From: Clitopilus passeckerianus
Taxonomy: Eukaryota; Basidiomycota; Agaricomycetes; Agaricales; Entolomataceae
NCBI GenBank assembly: GCA_944990035.1
Contig: CALYLX010000142.1
Span: 310,001 to 374,000 of the forward strand
Reading direction: 5' to 3'
Length of the DNA stretch: 64,000 nucleotides
Made by a program: the position numbers and the translations under genes. The notes below the pieces were generated by a model. The model did not search any database. It was not told where the DNA came from and worked only from the letters and a program-made list of their open reading frames with translations. Below, in pieces: positions 11,039 through 23,055 of this stretch; the first letter of the stretch is position 1; each line of letters begins with the position of its first letter.

Positions 11039-12656
11039 CTAAGAAAGGTTTAGTATGAGCACACTCGGAAGATTAATAGAGGAAACCAACTCGCAAATGT
11101 TTGCTCTAACTTCCTCCCACATGCCATGGGCCCCTGGGTCGCCTCCTTCAGCGAGGCCATCGGTCACAATCTCAGTGAGACATGGAAAGGCCTCGGATAA
11201 GAATGCAGTCACTTCAGCTGGCCGCGCTATAGGGGAATGCTGCACCCAGAGCTCCAAGAGCTTGCTGTTACTGCGTAGCGATAGGGAAGGTATGGGATCG
11301 CGTGCGTCGAATGCGAGTGTAAGGCCTTCCAGTTGAGGGCAGTTTTCTACGAATGGCAAAAGACCGAACAATGTATTCTGGGGCAAAGTCACCGCACATG
11401 TAGTCAAATGCAATTCCTTTATAACTGGAAAACTCTGTGCAAGCAACTTCAGAACACCATCATCGAGATCGTAGCCATGCACTACAAAGCATTCAAATTC
11501 CACGAGGCATGAAAACCTGGTTAACAGAGCCAGAGATGCTCGGCTGATCGGAAGTTGGCCAGCAGTCTCGTTTAGATCGCTGTGATCTTCAATCTGCAGT
11601 CTGGTAAGGCTGGTGGGAGTTATTTTTTGGGAAAGGCACCCAAAAAGATACTCCCAATCGAGCAAACTAGGGTTTTTGGAACCCCAGTTCGTAATCAATG
11701 AAAGAGATACGAGGCCGAGGCCAGGGCATAGAAGGTCGAGGAAGTTGAAAGAAGAGGCTATTGTAGGGCAGGTGATGGAAACGTTCAGGAGGGAGCTAAA
11801 GGCGCGCGAATGAGCCGTCGTTAGGGAGGAATGCATATCGCGGCGCAGTTCATATTTTTCAAGGGTAAAAGTGAGATCTTGTAGGCGTGGGGCTCGTGCC
11901 AAGGACTCCAATGCAGCATATTCCAGGCTCCCTACTAAGAGCTTGGTGACAGTCGGCAAATTTCTTAGGGCATGGCATAGGGCTTCCGATTCTCGAGTCG
12001 ACAACTCGGTCAGAATCTCAACCTCGGCAAGCTGGGGATAACATTCTGCAGACATATTGGCGAGAAAAGAAGCTAGTTGAGGTCCGTGAGCCGCCAAGCT
12101 GGATTCTGTTTCCAACCAAAACCTCGTGAGGCTTGGCCCTGTAAAGAGCCGAGGTTTGATGCAGTCTTGAGGTCCTTGAATCTGTATGGTGACATGGCGA
12201 GCGTTCTGAAGGAGTGTGCCGCCTGCTGCTGCGTGAATGATCGACCAGATCTCTGGGAGGTCGTAGTTGAGCAGGTCAAAGCTATCGTCAAAAACTCGGA
12301 CTCGGCTTGCATATCTCCTGAGGGTTGTTACGTGACATGGGTATATGATAGCGTCGAAGATCTGTAGAACTTATGGATGATTATAAACAGCTTATCGGTT
12401 GAAAACATACGCGGGTTTTATTGTAAGTGTCCAACCACCCGCAGAACTCGGGTCCCATGCATCTCAACAGTGGAAGAATATTGTCCAATTTGAACCAGAG
12501 TGCATCCAGAGCAGGGTTACAAAAGGCCCTACATGTCAGTGCCGCTGAGAACGGAGTCCTTCGGCTGATTTTAGAACCAGCAACATGCTCGTCGTTGACT
12601 TCAAGCTGAGAAAAGATGTTTGTCAAGATTTCCGGTATCTTTAGGCATGAATGCAT
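11039..12656 (-). CDS. F-box/LRR-like protein, intact copy 1
   Basis: Two exons: 12656-12411 and 12361-11039, with a 49-bp intron at 12362-12410 (GTATGT donor, CTACAG acceptor) that joins in frame. The protein is about 520 residues. The N-terminus is an F-box-like segment (CLKIPEILTNIFSQLEV, then AALTCRAFCNPALDALW). The rest is irregular Leu-rich repeats such as ECYPQLAEVEILTELS and FVENCPQLEGLTLAFDARD. F-box proteins act as substrate adaptors of SCF ubiquitin ligases through Skp1; the target here is unknown. It is a paralog of the gene at 13407-15011 and of the decayed copies at 4951 and 8526. Confidence 0.85.
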
Positions 12657-12986
12657 CGTTCAAGGACCAGCTGTTTAGGGCAAAAGAGTTGGTTTTTGTT
12701 TCCCTGGAGAGGCCGAAATTTCTGGCTGACCTCTTGAGTCTTGACAATAGTCCCTGGTTCATAGCAGATGGAACTTGAAGCTGCCAAAGCTTGTGATGAC
12801 TGGAAAAACGCCATCGGATTAGCTAAGCCGAGCTCTCATTGAACTCTGGTGCCGACGAGGTGGCAAAGTACCAAACGTTACAATAAATCCAAGGTAAATG
12901 GATGTCTTTATGAAAGCCGCTAATTGTAAAGGCGAAATGGTGGACAAGGATGTAAGACTAATTTGGTGTAGGTATGGGGGGGAAAA
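12657..12986. other. intergenic region upstream of F-box copy 1
   Basis: Promoter-side spacer of the minus-strand F-box gene. No further coding sequence seen. Confidence 0.5.
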
Positions 12987-13262
12987 TTATGGTAAACCGA
13001 TGCGGCTTGAACTAACAAGGTAGACACCAGAGCTCACAGGAACGAAAACACAAAGATTGTCCAGAAGGTCGGGCAATGTGTGGTCAGGAGGGTCTTCGTC
13101 ATCACGTGCAAGATCGCTGTTTATTGAAGTCAGAAAAGAAAAGATATCTGGAAGATACGCAGCCACCTTCACGGGAGTATTGAATATTGAATTCCTCGAG
13201 CTGGTTTTGAATCCTGTGTGAGCTTGGTCGAGAAAATGAAGACTGGCGGGCGTCGACTCCAA
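12987..13262 (-). pseudogene. possible C-terminal remnant of an F-box-type gene
   Basis: A 91-residue open frame reads FNTPVKVAAYLPDIFSFLTS followed by an acidic stretch and PDLLDNLCVFV. This resembles the C-terminal block of the F-box paralogs on either side (HSPI..P..V.AFL...FP.L). Nothing upstream on the same strand supplies the rest of such a gene, so I read it as an isolated tail. The match is short, so an unrelated small gene cannot be excluded. Confidence 0.35.
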
Positions 13263-13406
13263 TACTAAGGTCTCTAGGCGTGGTTCAAAGTGACGTTGAT
13301 TGTATTAGGGAAGCCATGGAACTTCTAAAATAATCAATTTATAGAGAGGTTAATGAAGTGTACTATGAATATAAAGGGTAGAAATTGTTTACTATCATGG
13401 AAAAGA

Positions 13407-15011
13407 TCAAATACGAGCCGCAATTCCAGCGCTTTCCTTTTCGCGCACTTCAGCGAAATGACGAATGTTTTCAGCAACCACTTCCCAATTGGCTTCATCT
13501 CCTGCGACTGAGGCGGGTATTTCCTCCAAGGAGGGAAATGTCTCGGTAAGAAATGCAGCTACTACCTGCGGTTGTTGTATGGGAGAGTGCTGTACATCAA
13601 GATAACAAAGGTTGTGCTGAGAAATTTTGTTGAGGCTGGGTTGGGGCGAAGCCGGATGACGAGCATCAAAAGGAAGAGTAAGGTAACGAAGCTGTGGGCA
13701 GTACTCGGCGAAGACTGAAAGTCCTGATAATGTGTTTAGTGGGGTTTCAGTCGATTTGGTCGAAAATTCCAGGTCCTCCATTAATGGCCAAGCTCGCGCC
13801 AGCTCGGCCAAAACATCGTCAGAGAAGCTGAACCCTTGGTTGGTCCAGCAATGGAGCCTGATGAGAAGTGGAAATTTTGCCAACAATTTCATAGACTCAT
13901 TGCGTATCGGGGGGTCTGTGCGGTCGAAACCCGAGGAAGTCTCGTCCATGATTTGAAGGTGGGTTAATTTCGTGGAATCAAGCTTTCTAGATAAAATCTC
14001 CAAGAGCCACTCCCATTCCGTTGAATCGGAAGGGGATCTTGCATCTATAATAGCAGAGTCGACAGCGTTATTGTTGGGCAGCAACTTTAGGAATTCGGAG
14101 CAGGATGAAAGGCTTGGACAATAGATTTCAAAATGTTGAAGTGCCTGAAAGGAGCAAATGGCGGATTCTTGAAGTGTGGATAAGCTAATATCGTCGAGAA
14201 GATCGTCCTCTGTGTCATCGACAATAAAGCTCAGCCGTCGCAGACATTGAAACCGTGCGAGGTGGCTCAGCGTGGCACGTGGGAGTTCTCCAATCGACAG
14301 GGTTGTTATGGTCTCTAAGTTGCGGACTGCATGATTAAGGGCTGTGGACAGCAGAGCTTCCGAATGGGGGCCAGTGATAGTAAGGTTGGTTAACGACGGG
14401 AAGTTTGCAGATGAGATGTTGGCCAGGAGCGATGCGAGTCTCATTGGAATGCTTGGATCGTGAGTAATATGTAATTCGAGGCTCTCCAAACTTCGACCCG
14501 TCAGAAGGCGTAGTTTGAAACACTCCTCAGAGGTGCGCACTCGCATTGCGAGCAGACGAATATTAGGGAGGACCGAATCCCCTACCAAGGAATACAGGGT
14601 CGCCCAGATATCCGTGCAAAGGAGAGGGCGATGATGAAAATTCCATACATCATTTAGAGACCTAATCCGATACGCATATTTCCGCAAAATCGCGAGATGA
14701 TGTGGGTATATAGGACCGTGAACGGTCTGCGGAAACCTGTCAATGGAATCACTCATAGATGGAAATGTAGTCGAACTCACGAGTGACAGGCCGTCATCTC
14801 TTTCAAAAGCTATCCCCATGCATTGTACCAAAGGCTGAATGTTTGTCAAACAGCACCAGAGGGCGTCTAAGGCAGGGTCACAGAAAACCTGACATGTTTG
14901 GGCAGCTGCATTGAGAGTCTTCTTTCGGATAGAAGTAATACGGCCTTCATCATCTTCGATGAGAAAGAAAATATTTCGTAAAATTTCAGGTATGCAAAGA
15001 CAAGGGTGCAT
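13407..15011 (-). CDS. F-box/LRR-like protein, intact copy 2
   Basis: A single uninterrupted frame of 534 residues. The F-box region lies at residues 1-60 (CLCIPEILRNIFFLIEDDEG, QTCQVFCDPALDALWCCL). An ILRKYAYRIRSL motif follows near residue 110, then about 400 residues of irregular Leu-rich repeats (CLRRLSFIVDDTED, KLLAKFPLLIRLHCWT, FAEYCPQLRYLTLPFDARHP) and an EVVAENIRHFAEV tail. Copy 1 has an intron after the F-box; this copy lacks it. The role is probably SCF substrate recognition by family analogy; the target is unknown. Confidence 0.85.
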   Translation of the reverse strand: MHPCLCIPEILRNIFFLIEDDEGRITSIRKKTLNAAAQTCQVFCDPALDALWCCLTNIQPLVQCMGIAFERDDGLSLVSSTTFPSMSDSIDRFPQTVHGPIYPHHLAILRKYAYRIRSLNDVWNFHHRPLLCTDIWATLYSLVGDSVLPNIRLLAMRVRTSEECFKLRLLTGRSLESLELHITHDPSIPMRLASLLANISSANFPSLTNLTITGPHSEALLSTALNHAVRNLETITTLSIGELPRATLSHLARFQCLRRLSFIVDDTEDDLLDDISLSTLQESAICSFQALQHFEIYCPSLSSCSEFLKLLPNNNAVDSAIIDARSPSDSTEWEWLLEILSRKLDSTKLTHLQIMDETSSGFDRTDPPIRNESMKLLAKFPLLIRLHCWTNQGFSFSDDVLAELARAWPLMEDLEFSTKSTETPLNTLSGLSVFAEYCPQLRYLTLPFDARHPASPQPSLNKISQHNLCYLDVQHSPIQQPQVVAAFLTETFPSLEEIPASVAGDEANWEVVAENIRHFAEVREKESAGIAARI

Positions 15012-15177
15012 CCTCTACGAGCACGATTGGTTCATCCACAGCAGAGAGTTGGCAAGAACTGTTGGGACCAATTTCATTCATTCTCAAAGGAGATGGCAAA
15101 CTACCGTAAACAAGGCGTTGTGATATCCGAAATCCGATCTGGCGAATCATTCGAAAGACTCGACCACCTAGACCACT

Positions 15178-16844
15178 ATGGACGATGCTTTCGAGCAGCC
15201 CACAGCGCACATTCCCAAAGAGGTTGACGCCGATGATGCGGGCGATGACGAAGAGTTATCGGGAGAGGAAGATGGTGGACTTGATTGGACAAAATTGTGC
15301 CCTTCGTATTTTTCGCCTCAATTTTCGAGATTTTAACGAACTAGCAGACAGCCTGCTCGACCGGTAATCCCCAAGAGGGGCGAAAAAGATTTTGAACCAA
15401 AGGCCGGAGGTGGCTCTGGGCTTCAGCTGCACGTTCTTGATCGTGCAAGGAATGCCATGTTCGAGACTTTGAAAGCAACTAGGACCATTTCAAGGTGCGT
15501 TTTTTTCGAGTCATCAATTTTTTGCAGAAGGCACCTAACGCAAGTCTACTTAGCAAGGCTGTAAGCTATGCAATATGGTACCCGACCATAGGGCGTACCC
15601 ATGTCACTCTGGCGAAGGGTATACATTTCACCTCGATGGGGCATTCTGCGTCAAGAGTGGGCAGGGACGAAACCGGCACTTTGAAACTGCAAAAACGCCT
15701 CGAACTCCTGCCGGAGGAAACGATATATCTTGTGGAGCGAGGATCTCTCTTTTGCTGGAAAGCTTGCGACACTCTTCCTCCAGCTCCGGGAACAGATCAG
15801 ATGGGAGGTGCTCCTATGTCTGTCCAGCAAGTCTACGCAGAAATGATTGGGGTGGACGACCTGACCATGGAAAAGCTGCAGGTAAAGATGATTTATCCGA
15901 GGAGACTGTCAACTCATGTATTATCAGGTTTATACGTATCTCAAACGACTTGGCTACTCCGTTACACGAGCAACACCACCAACACCTGACTACCCAACAC
16001 CTCCCTCAAAAGACAAAACAGTCGCTTCACCATCGATTCTCAGGAGGGTATTGACCCTTGTCAACACTTCTTTGTCAAGATTCTACCACCTCGCGTGGTC
16101 TGGCTTTGATTGGTGGCGGCCACTCCGCATCAGTCGTTGGCTACATCATGACAAGAACTATGGTCAGTTTCTTTCACTCAAGAGCGCAAGCCACATTCTT
16201 ACCGATTTTCCATACAGGTTCAATATTTAAATCCCTCCGCTTCATTCCCGCCACTCACAAAGCCCCTCTCCACCATCCAAATCCCCAAGCACGAGAACAA
16301 AAGAAGCAGGAATCACCCTACAAAATATTCTACAACCTATATAAGCCCAACACGTCGTTCAAGCGATCAGCGCCTCCAGAGCCAGACTTCCGGGTTGTCG
16401 TTATCAAGTACGTTCTTTCTACTGCAGACATCGTTCAGCCTAGCTCATATGTCTTCTCATAGCGCACGGGCCACCCCAATGCCAACATTGCAAGAACTGA
16501 CCGACTTGTTTGAGGAGCTCCCAGAGCTACCACCGCCTCTCCCAAGACAGCGACGACAGATCCCACAACAGGGCGGCTCGAATGCCACGAAGGATGCCGC
16601 ACCAGCAAACATTTCCTCACTTGCCCCTGCAAGCAAACCCGCAAAGGGCAGCTTTATACGGCGGCTGTTCCCTTGGATCTTCAATCAACCACAGCCAGCT
16701 TCAGCAGAACCTGTTCGGAAGCCACATCCGTTCATGGCGCTGAAGACCGGGAAGAAGATTGTCATTATTGCCGCAGTGGATTCGGGGAGCATAAGCTTCT
16801 TTAGATTCGGGCAGGGCGATTTCACGGAATGGCCTATGGCGTAG
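15178..16844 (+). CDS. SEN54: tRNA-splicing endonuclease subunit Sen54
   Basis: This is a structural subunit of the Sen2-Sen34-Sen54-Sen15 endonuclease that cuts introns from pre-tRNAs. Introns at 15297-15347, 15495-15553, 15882-15927, 16163-16217 and 16408-16462 give one frame of about 460 residues. The conserved Sen54 N-terminal domain lies near residues 85-175: AMFETLKATRTISSKAVSYA, IWYPTIGRTHVTLAKGIHF, TSMGHS, ELLPEETIYLVERGSLFCW. A second conserved block follows the third intron (VYTYLKRLGYSVTRA). The C-terminal quarter (PHPFMALKTGKKIVIIAAVD, SISFFRFGQGDF) matches the usual fold-like end. The acidic leader (DDEELSGEEDGG) is common. The start at 15178 is the only ATG in frame before the acidic leader. 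The window also contains an intron-bearing tRNA. Confidence 0.88.
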
Positions 16845-17003
16845 GGTGTATATTATTCCTATTTTTATCACTTTCTGTCGTTTGGTGTCTGTTAGAATCG
16901 ATCTGTGTATACCTTTCCCCTTCATGCAATGGTGCCGGCTGCCCCAACAGAATCACACCAGGCGCATATAGTAACATCAACCACGAATTATATTTCCGTT
17001 TCT

Positions 17004-19216
17004 CTACGATATCAGTACTGCAGCAGTTAGCATAACCCCAATTTCAATCCACCCTTTCCACTGCGGGACCAGTCCTACGGCAGAATTTTTCGAATTACTC
17101 GTTCCTGCACCAGTTGCAGCAGGCCCGGGGGCGGTGGGCTGTATCGGCATCGTTACAGTGATGATTCTTGAAGGTGAGACATTGTTCGGCGTGGGCAGGG
17201 CATATGAAGCACTTGATGCTTGGATCGTTGTTTGGCCGGCGGTGGCGGCACTGGCAGTTGGTGCAACAATGAGTGTTTCTGTATGGGTGGAGTCGACGTT
17301 TTGAGTAAGGAGGGTAGATAATTGGAGGTTGTGAACGAACCTTCAAAATTCCCGCCGTTCTTCTGTGCATCACCGACTGCTTGTCGGAGAAGGTCGTCTG
17401 CATTGCTTGGAACGAGGGAAACGAAGCCGATTCGGGGAGGGTCGACGGATGGGTGGGTGATGTTGCCATAGTGGAACGCAACCAGATTTCTGTAATCACG
17501 AGATAGAATGTGAGCAGCAAATCCCTGGCCGTGCTTGAGGGCATACGTACGATTTCATGAACGGGTCTCCAAGACTCCAGCTGAATAGGGCGCCATAGGA
17601 AGGTGGGTCAGTCGGGACGAGGTTATCTGCAAGGCAGGTCGTAGCGTCATTAGGCATGGATGCACCGATGAAATCTCGTGGGTCAACAGGAAACATCTAT
17701 TCCGCGCAAGTTCAGCTTTCCCAGCTTGAGACATATAAACAGAAGTACGAACCTTGCCACCGATCTGGAATGCCATTGTATGCGGGACAGCACAAGGCAG
17801 GGTTGGCTTTCGGCCGGTGGACGGGTTATACGAGGGCGATACGGTTTGAAGGACTGAGTTGACTACATCGGCAGGTCCGCGGAGCAGGGAGTTGCCCTGG
17901 GCAGAAAGGTCCCGTATTAGCATGAGATCTCTACGGGATGGAGACGAGAGGACTCACTGTATCGATCAAGGCGGTGACCCGTCCTGGGTTCACACCATTT
18001 GGCTTGGTGGTTGAGTCTGGAAGTTTCTTTCCGTCAAGAAAGACTCCGTCGATATCAATCTCCCATCGGCTGTAAAAGCTGAGTTAGCCCGAGAAGACAT
18101 TCGAGAAGCTAACTTGAGATGCATACAAGGGGTAAACCTGGATGAGGTAACTAGATTAGCAACCGTGACGACAGAAGCAGACAACATGCTCACCTCATTT
18201 GGAGCGAAACTAGGAGGCCTCAGCCCGCCATCTTCAGGACGATACAGGCGGACCGGAACCCATGTCAATGAGGAATTGTGAACACCATCCGGAAGTTTCC
18301 CGATCGTAAGCATGCCAGTGCCTCCGATGTCGATAGTATTTCTAGCCAAGGTGATACTAAATTGAGGCATCTGCAAGGCGCCGCTGGCTGAAAGCCGGGT
18401 GAGGAGAGGGCCATCTTGATAGGTCGAGTGAAGAAAATCGTCGGTCGTTGCAGTTGGAGTCTGATCACTGATTGTTAGTTCACCGTTCAACACAGCCGAA
18501 AATGCGCATACATCTGCAAGAACCGCCGCCTCTTGTACCTTACTCCCAGCAGGGAAACCCAAACCAAATATGCCCGCTGTTTGGAACTGCACAATTGGGC
18601 TATTCGTCGAGTTGATGACTCCAAACGCTTGATCCGTCATAGCCAGTCCGGCGACGGTAGCTACGTCCCGTCCAACCAAACCATTTGCAAAGGTGCCAGT
18701 CGTCGAATCCCCATAGCTGAGCTGGATTTCGGTTTTGGTTCCCTTGACCGATGCTGAGGGGTAGCGCTGGACATTGGAGTTTTGACAGGTTCCCGTCTGA
18801 CAGGCATCTGAGACGACCCAGAGGTCACTAGAGCCAGTATCTGTAGAAGATTGTTCAGACACAGGGATGACTCCGTGGACTTTGCCCGTACGCACCAAGG
18901 TTCACTGCAGCAACGGAGTTGCCCAATTCTATGGGGACGCTGTACAACCTAGAAGTTCATCAGCGCAACAGCCTTTCTTAGCTGAGGTGGTAACTCACAA
19001 ATCGGCATTGTTCCCCAAACCACTCGTCCCACTAACATCCCCTCTTCTAGCCTTCGTTCCTCGATCCACCCGTCTTCTCGTAACTTGGATCGGCAACTCA
19101 TACCCTCGCTTCGCCTCTGTTCCTCTTTCGCTAACAACGTATCTCGCTGAACTCGCAGCACAATACCAGGCCAAAAACCCAAAAGCCCATAGAAAAAATT
19201 GGCGTAACAACATCAA
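17004..19216 (-). CDS. secreted pepsin-like aspartic protease with GPI-type tail
   Basis: A family A1 endopeptidase. About ten exons assemble on the minus strand from an ATG at 19216 to a TAG at 17004. The N-terminus is a signal peptide (MMLLRQFFLWAFGFLAWYCA). The first catalytic motif, DTGSSDLWVVS, appears only after removing introns 18949-18998 and 18841-18895. The flap reads IQLSYGDSTTG. The second catalytic motif is ALIDTGNSLLRGP. DPPRIGFVSLVPSNADD ends the catalytic core. A low-complexity Ala/Thr/Ser/Pro linker follows, then a hydrophobic C-terminus (WIEIGVMLTAAVLIS) behind small residues, the arrangement of a GPI-anchor signal as in yapsins. One exon is only 11 nt (18127-18137), flanked by introns 18138-18193 and 18070-18126. 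It is convergent with SEN54. Confidence 0.83.
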
Positions 19217-19734
19217 CTAGAGAGCGCCCAGCGCTTGAGAAGAGAAAGAAAAAAGAGCGAAAGGAACCTCGAGTCGACGTCGATGATGGTGGTCAAAGAC
19301 AAAGACTAACATCCGCCCAGACGAAAGGTATACATATAGACCTTTAGCGGTTTAGCCTGCTAGTGATCATCAGGGTTGTTCATCAGCCCAAACGGTGACA
19401 ACGATGCGTTTCGCATTGGAACCAGAGCGTTGGGTGCACCGCCACATGACTGAGGCATATGTGCACTTGCCAAGTTTGCTCTCATATGACGCTGTCATTG
19501 GCGTAGATAATCGACGTAGCAAAAACGTGGCCGAAGTAACCGACGTTAAAATTGCCAAGTTGGTACGCCCAGGATAACTGGGCCGCCGACAAGCAGAGTT
19601 TCAAATTGCTATAGAAACGAAGGACTCGAGCTCGATATATTCTAGCGGAATTTATAATATACTCAATTGTAATATATGCTCTTTAAGCATGCTTCCTATT
19701 AGATACCTCAGTTCGTGACTTCCAATAGACTCTG
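19217..19734. other. intergenic region
   Basis: Upstream of the aspartic protease and downstream of DcpS. Short open frames only; no gene supported. Confidence 0.6.
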
Positions 19735-21054
19735 CTAAGGCAACAGGTCCTTAAACCCTTCATAAAGCCCATGCTGATCTCCCAATCCATAAGTGAATGT
19801 CATACGTTGTAGGATACCAGGACCTTCCCCACTATCAATTTCAAGCTGCGGAGATTATCACGTTGAGCAGGTGATTTTCTGACACCACCAAGAAATCTTA
19901 CCAAGGATATAATGTCGTCAAGAAGATGTGCTTGACCCACAGCCATGCTATTCCCGCCAACGTAATTCACGTTCACGATATGCACATGGAAGTGATCTAT
20001 ATAAATTTAGCCACGAGTCGTTCCGGAGAATATCAAAGAACCTGGGTGAATGACACTTACAATAACTCGGCTGATAGTGGATATAGGACCTTAACGAACC
20101 TGGGCCCAGACCCCACTTCGCCTGAACAATTCTATTGGCCTCTCCTTGAATCGCTCGGAGCAGTGGGAGATGAGCTTTCGTCAAGTCACGCAGGCTCCGA
20201 ATACCACGGTCCTGAACGAGTGCACAAAGGTACAAAGATGAGAGTGTCTTGAGATCCCACTTCATATCCGGAAGTATCAGGAACTCGGGACATGAGTAGA
20301 GAACCTTGTCTTTCTCTGAGAGGCCTTCCAGGATGTTTTCGACCCTGCCGTATCAACAACATGAGTACGACAGGGCCTAGGTTAGACAGGTACGCACCCA
20401 CCATTTCGTTCTTGATGGGGGGAAGGCAGCGACATACGGCTTGACAATCCTCTCGTACAACTCTGGAGTCTCTTTCACCAAGATCTGTTCTTGTTTCGTG
20501 TACTAAAATAAACATTCAAGTGTCAATCAGCAAACGTGTATGAGGTATGGTATTTTTACTTCACGAGTAGCAACCATGAACAAGAATAGAACCGATGGAT
20601 CCCATTTAAACTTACCTTTCGAACGTGAACCTCGGTAGCAGGACATATGACATTGATCTTGACATCTCTCTCGCGTTCCGGTCCTAGCCATCCAAATAGC
20701 CAGGTATACTGTGCAAATAATTCACCGGGTCAGCGTAAACCCTCAAATAAGACCGAACCACAGGTGGAGTCTAAAAACATCAAAGGAAAAACTCACGATA
20801 TCAGTGCTCTCCTCCAACTCAACCCTCTCAATTATTCCCCTTTCTCCCACAAGATTTACTGTATTCTCAGCTGATAAGGCTGTCTTCTCAATTCTTATGA
20901 TTCCTTGGACACGATCTCCTGCTGAGTCTGGCTGGGAGCTTGGAAATGACCCAAGTAAGATCAAGCTATGCGTGAGCGGGTCCTCATTGAGGATACGTTC
21001 AAATTTGAACTTTGAGAGTTTCTGCAGTGAGTTCGGAGCGTCTGGGTGTGACAT
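19735..21054 (-). CDS. DCS1: scavenger mRNA-decapping enzyme DcpS/Dcs1
   Basis: This HIT-family pyrophosphatase hydrolyses the m7G cap left after 3'-5' mRNA decay. The gene starts at an ATG at 21054 (MSHPDAPNSLQKLSKFKFER) and ends at a TAG at 19735. Exons include 21054-20797 and 20708-20616 and continue through at least four more introns. Splicing restores DIYTWLFGWLGPERERDVKI, AFPPIKNEMVG, the cap-binding block LPDMKWDLKTLSSLYLCAL, and the HIT triad HYQPSYYHFHVHIVNVNY. The last Tyr-His of that triad forms only across the intron. The final exon gives TYGLGDQHGLYEGFKDLLP, the standard DcpS C-terminus, after an intron beginning at GTAAGATT. It is divergent from the next gene, with about 330 bp shared as promoter region. 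Confidence 0.9.
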
Positions 21055-21384
21055 ATCCCGTGCCCCTATATCTCTATGAAAGCAATCGCTCTTCGATTGG
21101 CACTGGCGTAGTTGTTGCAAAGCGTCAAGGTGTTAAACACGGCGGACCGTCCGACTGATTGATCGTGGGCCATTTACTGTAGTCGCCGGCTCCGGCAATC
21201 TTATCAGATAGTTGGCTGCCGCTTAGAATTTGAAATGGCCAGTTGCAGTGCTCCTCATGATCAGAGCTAAAGCGTTATAAATGACGTATCCTCTCCTTTC
21301 AATTTATTCATAAAAGCAGAGTTTTACATACCTACACAGCGAAATAACTTGTTGTAAACTTTGACCTGTAACGCGGGAACAACC

Positions 21385-22850
21385 ATGCCAACGACTCGCA
21401 GACAAGCAGCTGAACAGGAAAGTGGTGGTGTCAAAGCTGCTAATAAAAATAAACACTCCGGCCACGCCGCAGATTCGAAAAAGCAACCAGTCAGAAGAGG
21501 CAGAAAAGCGAGTAAGGTTGAAGAGGGAGAAAAAGCAGAAGTTGGGGAAAAGAGGGAAGTTGACGCTGTGAAAAATACCAGCGAGGATCAGAAAGGTGCG
21601 GACACGGAGGAACCGCCTACAAAGAAGGCCAAAACGGAAGCGGAACCTAAAAAAAGCGAGGAGAGAAAGGAGAGTAAGAAATCGTACGAACGCTTGACAG
21701 GTATGAGTATTTCGAGAAAAGCCACACGTCCAATCAATGAGGGTATACAGGAACTATCGAACGAGGCCATATCTATTTCTTCTACCGAAACAAAGTCCAA
21801 ACCGAGGAGGCTCACTCCCTTGACGACGTCAAGAATCTCCACATGCTCCTCGTTCCACGGCCTCCTGATTTCTCAGCACATTCCAGCGACAAATCTGCAT
21901 CCATCCAGAAAGGCCGGCGCAAGGCGGATAGAGACCCAGACGAGGCCGAAGACGCTGCCATGCAAGTTGTCGAACCAGGAGCCGACGCCGTTCCGGCTCC
22001 TGAAGAGCTGAGCGACCCCGAAAAGAAGTATAGACTCGTAGTCATTGGGAAGAAGAAACTCCCAGATCCCGGAGAAGGTGGTGCAGGAAAGGGAAGAAAG
22101 CAAGTATTCTGGGCGACTGTGAGCGCTGTTGGAGAGGATCTGAAGTCGTTAGAACGGGGATTGGGCGAGAAGACTTATGATACCAAGACACGAGGTTAGT
22201 GATAGTGTCTTGTTCCGGGACGATTGTCCTGAAGTATATATTTGGATAGGTACGAGACACGAAGAACCTGCCCGCCTCGCAGCGCGAGGTGCTTACGCCC
22301 TGGTGAACAACGTCCCAGACGTCCCCTCCAAAGCCTCAACGCACTTCGGATACGTCATCTCCCACCCCTCCTCGATGGGCAAGGTCCAAGAAGAGCTTGG
22401 GATCCGGGAGGCGGCGGCGTTCGTCATGCAAGTTAAGAACCCGTTGGCTCTGGCCACTGGTCCTCAGCAGGTTCATAGCAAAGGTGCGGACTATCCAAAG
22501 GAAATCTTGGATCAGGTATTTGGGAAGGGTGTCAAGGGCAGGGATAAGTATGGGCTGAGGTTTACGGGCTGCGATATGCCGGAATTGTTGGATTACGAGG
22601 GTGCTGAGTTGCTATTGATTGCGGATACAGGCACCGAGGAAGGCGTTGAAGAGAAGCTCGGCGAGGGTCGAGGCGAAGGTAACGCATCGTAGTGATTCAT
22701 TCCTGTAATCTGGCTAAGTGAAAAGTACTCGCAGCTTTACAGAAACTCGAGGAGAAAGAATCTAACGAAACCACCGATACCATTTTCAAAGAGCTTGCGA
22801 TGGACAACGAGAAGTTCCCGGCAGATTCTCTTGAGGGAAATTGGATCTAG
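21385..22850 (+). CDS. conserved basidiomycete nuclear-type protein of unknown function
   Basis: Introns at 21701-21750, 22195-22249 and 22679-22734 give about 430 residues. The first 105 residues are highly charged and lysine-rich (KKAKTEAEPKKSEERKESKK), nuclear-localisation-like. The middle carries a conserved-looking block, GTIERGHIYFFYRNKVQTEE, then AHSLDDVKNLHMLLVPRPPD. The latter half (RLVVIGKKKLPDPG, QVFWATVSAVGEDLKSLE, THFGYVISHPSSMGKVQEEL, AAFVMQVKNPLA) is compact and hydrophobic enough to be a folded domain. Similar fungal proteins are, as I recall, labelled BTB-domain transcription factor, but I see no clear BTB domain here, so I give no name. Confidence 0.8.
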
Positions 22851-23055
22851 AGCAACCCAAAGCCAGTATATACATACATGTAACATAGCCGTTCCTTGGA
22901 TTATTATAGGATACAGTGATCAAGAATTCTATCGCCAGCACCTCGAGGTTCAAGAGAGAACCAGGAAAGCGTGACTAGATTTGCGTGACAGTCGGTGTGA
23001 CCTTCATTTTCTCCTCCCAAAATCGACCCCAAGGTCGAGCAAAAGGTAACTCAGG

